Shown one piece after another: positions 24,030 through 29,431 of a stretch of DNA of 64,000 nucleotides. Numbering within the stretch: position 1 is the stretch's first letter; every line of letters begins with the position of its first letter. The notes below the pieces were generated by a model. That model was given only the letters and a program-made list of their open reading frames with translations, was not told the origin of the DNA and did not search any database. Origin of the DNA: Chryseobacterium viscerum (GTDB lineage Bacteria; Bacteroidota; Bacteroidia; Flavobacteriales; Weeksellaceae); NCBI RefSeq assembly GCF_025949665.1, contig NZ_JAPDFT010000003.1, positions 248,001 to 312,000 of the forward strand, given 5' to 3'. The translations under genes were made by a program, and so were the position numbers.

Positions 24030-24106
24030 TGAGAAAGCTCTGTCTGTTAATAAATTATGCCTGCTAGTATTTGTAAAGATCTTCTGCGCTTGACAAACCT
24101 TTCTCA
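24030..24106 (-). ncRNA. Conserved hairpin element E1
   Basis: 77 bases. Terminal stem of 14 pairs with one G-G mismatch; 5' conserved block AAGCGCAGAAGATCTTTA after the stem. The pair that is U-G on the minus strand would be C-A on the plus strand, so the minus strand, same as the tRNAs, is the likely transcript. Confidence 0.6.
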
Positions 24107-24133
24107 TTTCCTAATGTATTTTGTTTAAAAAAA

Positions 24134-24190
24134 GTGAAAGGCTGTCTATTTTTATTGACTAAAGATCTTCTGCTCTTGACAGACCTTTTC
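24134..24190 (-). ncRNA. Conserved hairpin element E2
   Basis: Same family as E1: stem GAAAAGG-CTGTC/GACAG-CCTTTC with a one-base bulge, then block AAGAGCAGAAGATCTTTA. It lies 27 bp from E1. Confidence 0.6.
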
Positions 24191-24210
24191 TCTTTTCTTC
24201 ATTTTTTGTG

Positions 24211-24288
24211 TGAATGGTAACTGGCCAATTTTTTTAAAATCTGAACTTTCATGGTATTATATCAATTCAATATTGACCAGCTATTCAC
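24211..24288. repeat. Dispersed GTGAAT...ATTCAC palindromic repeat
   Basis: Ends GTGAATGGTAACTGGCCAAT and ATTGACCAGCTATTCAC pair with few mismatches. Same family as the element at 4272. Confidence 0.55.
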
Positions 24289-24294
24289 ATCCAG

Positions 24295-24366
24295 TACTCT
24301 ATAAGGGAATCGAACCCTTATTTTCTGCTCGAAAGGCAGGCGTCCTCACCATTAGACGAATAGAGC
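24295..24366 (-). tRNA. tRNA-Glu(TTC), copy 1
   Basis: Acceptor GCTCTAT/ATAGAGT, D stem GTC/GAC, anticodon stem CCTGC/GCAGA (outer C-A mismatch) with loop CTTTCGA, T arm AAGGG/CCCTT. Confidence 0.82.
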
Positions 24367-24370
24367 ATTA

Positions 24371-24441
24371 CCCACTGACCAGGAATCGAACCTAAACAAC
24401 AAGAGTACATTTCCTGCATGCTGCCATTACATTACCAGTGG
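24371..24441 (-). tRNA. tRNA-Thr(TGT)-like with A33
   Basis: Acceptor CCACTGG/TCAGTGG, D stem ATG/CAT, anticodon stem CAGGA/TCTTG, T arm TTAGG/CCTGG. The 7-base loop AATGTAC places A, not the near-universal U, before the anticodon TGT. Confidence 0.65.
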
Positions 24442-24446
24442 TTGGG

Positions 24447-24530
24447 TGGAAGTAGTAGGATTCGAACCTACTCAGCTATGAAGCAACAGATTTACAGTCT
24501 GCCCCGACTCTCCAACTTCGGCGTACTTCC
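24447..24530 (-). tRNA. tRNA-Tyr(GTA)
   Basis: Perfect acceptor GGAAGTA/TACTTCC, anticodon loop CTGTAAA, long class II variable arm, T arm GTAGG/CCTAC. The most canonical gene of the array. Confidence 0.92.
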
Positions 24531-24591
24531 GGATTTTTATGAGCAATTAGCAATGAATAATAAGTAATTCCTCATTTTTCCTTTCAAAAAA

Positions 24592-24655
24592 GGAAAAGGT
24601 CTGTCTTTATATTGAATGTTTAACTAAAGATCTTCTGCGCTCGACAGCCTTTTTC
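24592..24655 (-). ncRNA. Conserved hairpin element E3
   Basis: Stem GAAAAAGG-CTGTC with GACAGACCTTTTCC (one bulged A), block GAGCGCAGAAGATCTTTAG. Between tRNA-Tyr and tRNA-Cys. Confidence 0.6.
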
Positions 24656-24733
24656 TTTTATTAATAAAGGATATTTCTTAAGAGTGATGATATTTCATCT
24701 GTACTATCTTTTCTAATATCTCGTCTTTCTTTG

Positions 24734-24815
24734 AGATGGTTATGGGATTCAAACCCACTCAGTTTACACAACGGTTTTGCAGACCGCCCCGACTCTTCCA
24801 CTTCGGCGAACCATC
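24734..24815 (-). tRNA. tRNA-Cys(GCA) on a class II, Tyr-like body
   Basis: Acceptor GATGGTT/AACCATC, D arm CGCCGAAGTGGAAGAGTCGG as in the neighbouring Tyr gene, anticodon stem GCGGT/ACCGT with loop CTGCAAA, variable arm of about 12 bases, discriminator U. U73 and GCA are Cys identity elements; the long variable arm is not normal for Cys. Confidence 0.78.
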
Positions 24816-24824
24816 AGATTAAAA

Positions 24825-24882
24825 AATAAAGTCTGTCTTAATTTATTTGATATAAGAACTTCTACGCTTGACAAACTTTATT
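24825..24882 (-). ncRNA. Conserved hairpin element E4
   Basis: 13-pair stem AATAAAGTTTGTC/GACAGACTTTATT with one U-G pair, block AAGCGTAGAAGTTCTTATA. Slightly diverged block but an intact stem. Confidence 0.6.
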
Positions 24883-24938
24883 TTTACCTAAAAATTTATA
24901 AATGATATTCTTTAATTTCTAATTAATCCGGAGAGAAG

Positions 24939-24998
24939 AAAAGTCTGTCTGTATTTTTCGTGTTTGGCGTAAAGATCTTCTGCTCTCGACAAACTTTT
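24939..24998 (-). ncRNA. Conserved hairpin element E5
   Basis: Stem AAAAGTTTGTC/GACAGACTTTT with one U-G pair; block GAGAGCAGAAGATCTTTA. Flanking GGAGAGAAG and CTTTTTCTCC can lengthen the stem. Confidence 0.6.
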
Positions 24999-25035
24999 AC
25001 TTTTTCTCCTGAAACAATTAACAATTAGTTACCTG

Positions 25036-25107
25036 CGATTCTGGAAAGACTCGAACTTTCAACTTCCGGTTTAACAGACCGGTGCTCTGCCATTGAGCTA
25101 CAAAATC
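25036..25107 (-). tRNA. tRNA-Asn(GTT)
   Basis: Acceptor GATTTTG/CAGAATC, D arm GCTCAATGGCAGAGC, anticodon stem CCGGT/ACCGG with loop CTGTTAA, T arm GAAAG/CTTTC. Confidence 0.9.
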
Positions 25108-25111
25108 ATTG

Positions 25112-25185
25112 TAATTCCGGAAGGACTCGAACCTTCAACCTTCGGCGTATCAGACCGACACTCTAACCACTTGAGCTACGAAATC
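25112..25185 (-). tRNA. tRNA-Ile(GAT), copy 1
   Basis: Acceptor GATTTCG/CGGAATT, anticodon stem TCGGT/GCCGA with loop CTGATAC, T arm GAAGG/CCTTC. Confidence 0.88.
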
Positions 25186-25190
25186 ATTTG

Positions 25191-25262
25191 TATTCCATAA
25201 GGGGATCGAACCCTTGTCGTTCGGTAGAAAGCCGAATGCACTTACCACTATGCTAATGGAAC
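25191..25262 (-). tRNA. tRNA-Glu(TTC), copy 2, with U37
   Basis: Acceptor GTTCCAT/ATGGAAT, anticodon stem TTCGG/CCGAA with loop CTTTCTA. Position 37 is a pyrimidine, where a purine is the rule. Confidence 0.8.
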
Positions 25263-25268
25263 AAATTG

Positions 25269-25340
25269 TCTGGAAAGCAAGATTCGAACTTGCGACCTCC
25301 CGCGTCCAAGACGGGTAAACAACCACCGTTATCTTTCCAG
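25269..25340 (-). tRNA. tRNA-Pro(TGG)
   Basis: Perfect acceptor CTGGAAA/TTTCCAG, D stem TAA/TTA, anticodon stem CCCGT/GCGGG with loop CTTGGAC, T arm GCAAG/CTTGC. Confidence 0.88.
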
Positions 25341-25409
25341 CTTTGGGGTCCATTTCTGTTTCTTTTCCGGGAGACAGCCGGATTGGAAATTTTCCATGAA
25401 CCTCTTTTG

Positions 25410-25483
25410 TGATTCCGAGAGGATTTGAACCTCTAGCCCTGGGTTTAGAAAACCCATGCTCTATCCGGTTGAGCTACGGAACC
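25410..25483 (-). tRNA. tRNA-Arg(TCT)
   Basis: Acceptor GGTTCCG/CGGAATC, D arm GCTCAACCGGATAGAGC, anticodon stem TGGGT/ACCCA with loop TTTCTAA, T arm AGAGG/CCTCT. Confidence 0.9.
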
Positions 25484-25490
25484 GTTTTTG

Positions 25491-25564
25491 TAACCCCAGA
25501 AAGATTTGAACTTTCAACCCCCGGTTTAAAAGACCGGTGCTCTAACCATTTGAGCTATGAGATT
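25491..25564 (-). tRNA. tRNA-Lys(TTT)
   Basis: Acceptor AATCTCA/TGGGGTT, anticodon stem CCGGT/ACCGG with loop CTTTTAA, T arm GAAAG/CTTTC. Confidence 0.9.
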
Positions 25565-25575
25565 ATTTTAATTTT

Positions 25576-25632
25576 GTGAATCGTCAATAATCAATTCGCT
25601 TCGCTTGTCAATTTTTAATTTCAGAATTCACA
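25576..25632. repeat. Dispersed GTGAAT...ATTCAC palindromic repeat
   Basis: GTGAATCGTCAATAATCAAT at one end, AGAATTCAC at the other, with CGCTTCGCTTGTCAATTTT inside, as in the element at 4272. Confidence 0.6.
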
Positions 25633-25638
25633 TTTTTG

Positions 25639-25712
25639 TAATCCCAGAAGGAATCGAACCTTCAACCTTCGACGTATCAGGTCGGTGCTCTAACCAATTG
25701 AGCTATGAGATT
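25639..25712 (-). tRNA. tRNA-Ile(GAT), copy 2
   Basis: Acceptor AATCTCA/TGGGATT, nearly that of the Lys gene. Anticodon stem CCGAC/GTCGA (outer C-A mismatch) with loop CTGATAC. Confidence 0.86.
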
Positions 25713-25721
25713 TTATACTTG

Positions 25722-25794
25722 GGGTATCTCCGGGGATCGAACCCTGTTCTCCGGTTCCACAGACCGGCGCTTTACCAAATAAGCTAAAGAAACC
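25722..25794 (-). tRNA. tRNA-His(GTG), first gene of the array
   Basis: Anticodon stem CCGGT/ACCGG with loop CTGTGGA; acceptor GGTTTCT/AGATACC with a T-T mismatch and T stem with one A-G mismatch. Its 5' end directly follows the T11 run of the terminator at 25795-25825. Confidence 0.78.
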
Positions 25795-25825
25795 AAAAAA
25801 AAAAACGCCTCTTTTCGGGAGGCGC
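25795..25825 (-). terminator. Terminator / candidate attenuator in front of the tRNA array
   Basis: Minus-strand stem CGCCTC/GAGGCG with loop CCGAAAA, followed by T11 that runs straight into tRNA-His. There is no room for a promoter between it and the array, so array transcripts that start upstream must read through it. Confidence 0.85.
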
Positions 25826-25851
25826 TTCATATATTTTAACGTAAGAGATCA

Positions 25852-25977
25852 TTAGCTGACCCACGTATATAAGCACCTTTTATCCACAATTCCACTTTCA
25901 AGAATACACGCAACACCTGTCGGCTCTTGTCCGAATAGTCTTGAATAATGATTGAATATGTTGTGTAACTGTTTCAT
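25852..25977 (-). CDS. 41-codon codon-diverse putative leader peptide
   Basis: Begins MKQLHNIFNHYSRLF and ends KRCLYTWVS. It contains all 20 amino acids and 35 different codons out of 41, including ones rare in such AT-rich DNA (ATA, CTA, AGG, CCG, GCG, ACG, GTC, TGC). The ATG at 25977 follows an A-rich leader; an upstream TTG would lie at the transcript start and was rejected. The stop is 26 bases before the terminator stem. No homology recognised. I infer a leader peptide that samples the tRNA pool; a small structural protein is the alternative. Confidence 0.6.
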   Translation of the reverse strand: MKQLHNIFNHYSRLFGQEPTGVACILESGIVDKRCLYTWVS

Positions 25978-26047
25978 TTTATTTTTGTTTGTTTCTAAAT
26001 TATTTTTAATTGAATCCTGAAAACCTGTTGCTTTCAATTTTCGGTTG

Positions 26048-26054
26048 CAAAGTA
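26048..26054 (-). promoter_or_regulatory. -7 box TACTTTG for the 41-codon ORF
   Basis: Perfect TAnnTTTG match, about 70 bases before the ATG. It is the nearest promoter upstream of the tRNA array on that strand. Confidence 0.65.
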
Positions 26055-26300
26055 AATATGAATTTTTGGAATCTGCAAATAAATTCTCAAATTAAATAAC
26101 TGATAATCAATTAATTACATGTTAATTTTAGAGTAGAGAATTTCTGTCCGCAATATTTTGCAGATATCTTAATTACCTAAATGACTGTCTCTCACCGGGT
26201 TGCTTATCACTCTATTTTATCGTATTAAAGTTTCATTCTTTGTTAAAAAATTTTCATGTTTATAGTTATTTTTTTTCATTCTAAATAATTTCTGACCTAA
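26055..26300. other. AT-rich gap between the two micro-ORF units
   Basis: About 245 bp. A short GC-richer island near 26173-26203 (AACCCGGTGAGAGACAGTCA on the minus strand) stands out, but I can assign no structure to it. Confidence 0.3.
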
Positions 26301-26332
26301 AAAACAAAAAACGCCTCGATTTTTCGAGACGT
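26301..26332 (-). terminator. Terminator after the 42-codon ORF
   Basis: 9-bp stem ACGTCTCGA/TCGAGGCGT (one T-G), loop AAAA, then TTTTTGTTTT. It starts 33 bases after the ORF stop, a geometry like that at 25795. Confidence 0.85.
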
Positions 26333-26364
26333 TTCTGTTGTATTTTGATTAAATTTTTACAAGT

Positions 26365-26493
26365 TTACAGTAAATAATTTCCAAAGTCAGCACATTTCGC
26401 CTCATTCCATATCATCTCATCATACCCGAATAACCCTTTCGTAGAAGGACTTTCGCATAGTTCTGCATTGATATGTGCTCTTTGTATTGTCAT
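26365..26493 (-). CDS. 42-codon codon-diverse putative leader peptide
   Basis: Begins MTIQRAHINAELCESP and ends FGNYLL. It uses 19 of 20 amino acids (no Val) and 31 different codons out of 42. It starts about 12 bases after the -7 box at 26506-26513, so the mRNA is almost leaderless, and it is followed by a strong terminator. No sequence similarity to the 41-codon ORF beyond style. Same functional guess. Confidence 0.55.
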   Translation of the reverse strand: MTIQRAHINAELCESPSTKGLFGYDEMIWNEAKCADFGNYLL

Positions 26494-26505
26494 AATTTTC
26501 TGGGG

Positions 26506-26513
26506 CAAAGATA
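26506..26513 (-). promoter_or_regulatory. -7 box TATCTTTG for the 42-codon ORF
   Basis: Perfect consensus match on the minus strand, immediately upstream of the ATG at 26493. Confidence 0.65.
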
Positions 26514-26718
26514 AATCTTTTTTGATATTATTTTATCATTTTCACAAGGAAGGGTAATAAAAAGGGTGTTTCTGATACTTATGTATAATGCTTTTTTAAA
26601 CGCAAAGTTTTAAGTTCAAGAGTTTCTTATTTTTAGGGAGCTAAGGGGAATCAATTAACATTGATTTGATGAAGCAGAAGTTTTTCTTTAATTTTTAAAT
26701 TCTTCAATCTTTAAATAT

Positions 26719-27747
26719 TTAATTCCTGAACATTTTATTTCTTCCTGTTTTAAATCTCGAAATATCTTTGAGAATTACCTCATCATCGGGATTAAAAAAT
26801 TTCAGTTCGTTTACAATTTCGGAACGAGTAGCTACTTTTTCAGCAATGATCTCATAGGCGATATTTCTGGTTGCCGTATGCAATTTAGGATCTTTTTTGA
26901 ATTCATATTTCAGAGCCTCCAGAAAAGTAATCTTTTTGTGAGCCGGAGTTTTTTGATATAAATGCTGGATCTCAGATTCCAGTTTTTTAATGTCAAAGAT
27001 ATTGGCAAAGTAGTTATTCAAACAATTGAATGCATCTTTATCTTCTTCCCAGCCTTTCAACAGTACTTTTTGTGCTTCTTCCGTTTTCTCCATTTTTTTA
27101 CGGTATACCAAGGAAGCTTTCACCATCTGATTATTGACGGTGTAGTCATCTGCAACCATCTGATAATAATTGTGGGCGTTTTTAAGATCGTTGATTTCTT
27201 TATAGAGATCACCTACTTTTTCTTTCTGCTCCATTTCTTTATAGAGGTCAATGGCTTTTTTGTATTGTTTGGCTTTTTCATAGCAGGTTGCTGCATCGGA
27301 TTTATTGTTCAGCTTTTTAAGATAGACTACGGCTGCTTCATTGTAGAACCCACCATTTTCCAGCGTTTTTGCGCCTCTGTAATTATCTTGCAAAAGATTC
27401 ATATAGACTCTGGCTGCTTTTTTATAATCGTTTTCGGCAATATATTTTTCGGCGAGTTCTTCGTATTTGCTCCGGATTCTGTCAAAAAGTGAGTTTTCAA
27501 GATAGAAACTGCTGCTTCCACTGCCTTTTCTTCCTGCTGAATTTCTGTTGTTTTGTTCTTTATCTTTTAAAGAAGTAATCACGAGAAGGATAATAAAGGC
27601 TACAATTAAGAAAATAGCTAATGTTCCGACTACACTCCAAAAGCTTTCATGAAATAGCTGAGCTACGATTCCAATGACCTTAAACATGGCCAGCAATACA
27701 AATGCCGCCATAAACTTGTCTATAAATTTCTGTTTATTCATCATCAT
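26719..27747 (-). CDS. Membrane-anchored TPR protein of the MoxR-vWA operon
   Basis: 342 residues. Two hydrophobic segments at the N-terminus (about 13-55), then TPR-like helices over about 85-230 (YEELAEKYIAENDYKKAARV is one unit). Its start overlaps the stop of the upstream gene by 14 bases, and it is the last of seven genes on the minus strand. TPR proteins are regular members of MoxR-vWA operons and may place the complex at the membrane. No enzyme motif. Confidence 0.75.
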   Translation of the reverse strand: MMMNKQKFIDKFMAAFVLLAMFKVIGIVAQLFHESFWSVVGTLAIFLIVAFIILLVITSLKDKEQNNRNSAGRKGSGSSSFYLENSLFDRIRSKYEELAEKYIAENDYKKAARVYMNLLQDNYRGAKTLENGGFYNEAAVVYLKKLNNKSDAATCYEKAKQYKKAIDLYKEMEQKEKVGDLYKEINDLKNAHNYYQMVADDYTVNNQMVKASLVYRKKMEKTEEAQKVLLKGWEEDKDAFNCLNNYFANIFDIKKLESEIQHLYQKTPAHKKITFLEALKYEFKKDPKLHTATRNIAYEIIAEKVATRSEIVNELKFFNPDDEVILKDISRFKTGRNKMFRN

Positions 27748-29431
27748 CGGAGTTTAAAATGGTTTTATCTTCCCGGAAAAGACGATAAAGGAGTAGCATT
27801 ACACAAATCACCAGAACCCATACAAACCAGTTGTACCCAAACGTTTTTACCAAAGGATAAAATAAGTACACCAGCATCACCACAAGGATTGCTATTAAAA
27901 TAAACTTCACCCATACAGGTACATTATCACCACCAAGGTTTAATGATTTATTTTTAAATAAGAACAAATACAATCCCACTCCTGCAATCATCAGGATAAC
28001 CATGTACATAATATCTGAAACCGGGGCTTTTTTCTCCAATGGAGAACCTTCCGGTCCTATTCCTTTCACCTTAGATTTGTCAGTTAAAGCAGAAGAAGGG
28101 TCTACAATATCCAATGTCCCGTAAAGTTTTCCCAGAGAATCAGCCATCAGGGCCTTTCTCTTTTTAAGCAGAAATTTTACGACTTCTCCGTTCACAGGTT
28201 TTCCTTTGATATACTGCTTGAGAGAATCTGAAATTTTACGTTTCAGTTTTTCTGTATTTTGTTCCAGATGTTTTGTGATCTTTTGGGTATAAATAGTTTT
28301 AAGAGAGTCTCTGCTTTGTTTTTCTTTATTAACAAGTTTTTCGATGTCACTTCCTATTTCACTTACATCTCTTCCACCGGCTTTTTTATAATTTTCTTTG
28401 TCTTTTTCTGTTTTAGATTCTATAATCCCGGCGTGAATAAGTTCTTTGGACAATACTTTTCTCTCCTGATGATACATAGAGTCTATCTTCAGATCAATTT
28501 CCGAAGTTCCGGACTGGAAAGCAACCATATCAGAAGGTGCTTTTACAGCATTGTCTGCAATTTTTCCCGAAGAGGCAACATTTTCTTCCTGTTCGGAATC
28601 ATTTTTATCTGAAGGTAATGCAATCTTTAGGACTATAGCCACAATAATAACTGCCCAGAATATTCTTCGAAAATTCCTTGTTCCTGCACTTTCGGTTTTA
28701 CCTCCTGCACCTCCGCCAAATAATCCTTCCAGCCATGTAAATTTTCCTAAGCCATCTCCTCTGGAAGTTCCCATAACGTCAAGTGAAACACCTAATTCTA
28801 CTGCCCGTTCAGGATATTTTTCAATATATTGTAAATACTTTTCTATTTCTTTTTTATTCCCGGCCATTACTTTTTTAAGATCAAACGGCAGGTTATTCAT
28901 CCATTCTTCTTCCGTTTGCTTTGGCTGTAATGCTTCCATCACTTTTTCATCATCTATTTCAACTGTATAGCTTTCAATTTTTTGAGGGATTGAAACTCCA
29001 TTCAGTGGTTTTCTGATGCTTTCATTTATAATACCGGGCTGCTGAAGTAATGAAATCCAGTCGATTTCTTCAGATAATTTTACCAGTCCGAATTCAGGAT
29101 GCATAATCAGAAAACGGGAATCAAGCTGTGCCCAGTCTTCCGGGTTTATTTTGGGATAAAAAGTAGTATTTTCAGGGATAAAAAGCTTGTTATCTACACA
29201 CTGGAAGTAAGAATTCCTACCTATTTCCTGCGGGGCATCATTAGTAAAAACAAGGAAACAACCGTAAAGCACATTGGGACTGTTGCCCGGAATTGCATAA
29301 GATCTTACCTGACTTAAATTAATTCCAAGCATTTCCATTTCCTGAAGCCATACCACAGGTGAAGAGCCTCTGATCAAAAGCCCCGTTTTGGGATAGTTAT
29401 TTTTCGGGAAAGGTTTTATTCTAAGCTCCAT
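27734..29431 (-). CDS. Membrane protein with bpX-type N-terminal domain
   Basis: 565 residues. The N-terminal 180 residues are a soluble domain (MELRIKPFPKNNYPKTGLLI). One membrane helix lies at about 258-275 (IFWAVIIVAIVLKIAL), a long charged coiled-coil-like region at about 310-450, and three or four more membrane segments fill 475-550. It overlaps both neighbours by about 10 bases. The N-terminal domain is probably one of the bpX modules of MoxR-vWA-beta-propeller ternary systems; I cannot assign the number. Confidence 0.6.
   Translation of the reverse strand: MELRIKPFPKNNYPKTGLLIRGSSPVVWLQEMEMLGINLSQVRSYAIPGNSPNVLYGCFLVFTNDAPQEIGRNSYFQCVDNKLFIPENTTFYPKINPEDWAQLDSRFLIMHPEFGLVKLSEEIDWISLLQQPGIINESIRKPLNGVSIPQKIESYTVEIDDEKVMEALQPKQTEEEWMNNLPFDLKKVMAGNKKEIEKYLQYIEKYPERAVELGVSLDVMGTSRGDGLGKFTWLEGLFGGGAGGKTESAGTRNFRRIFWAVIIVAIVLKIALPSDKNDSEQEENVASSGKIADNAVKAPSDMVAFQSGTSEIDLKIDSMYHQERKVLSKELIHAGIIESKTEKDKENYKKAGGRDVSEIGSDIEKLVNKEKQSRDSLKTIYTQKITKHLEQNTEKLKRKISDSLKQYIKGKPVNGEVVKFLLKKRKALMADSLGKLYGTLDIVDPSSALTDKSKVKGIGPEGSPLEKKAPVSDIMYMVILMIAGVGLYLFLFKNKSLNLGGDNVPVWVKFILIAILVVMLVYLFYPLVKTFGYNWFVWVLVICVMLLLYRLFREDKTILNSDDDE

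Noticed and set aside
23439..24998. CRISPR-like array
   Set aside because: Regularly placed repeats occur, but they are palindromic spacers and hairpin RNAs between tRNA genes; there are no unique spacers of constant length and no cas genes.
24030..24998. E elements as simple intrinsic terminators
   Set aside because: The stems are followed by no consistent U-run and enclose a conserved 18-base block, which a terminator would not need.
23211..25787. ORFs of 60-72 codons across the tRNA array
   Set aside because: They are translations of tRNA genes on either strand, with no start context or codon pattern.
25852..26037. Longer 61-codon version of the leader ORF
   Set aside because: It needs a TTG start lying at or before the expected transcription start; the ATG at 25977 has the normal A-rich context.
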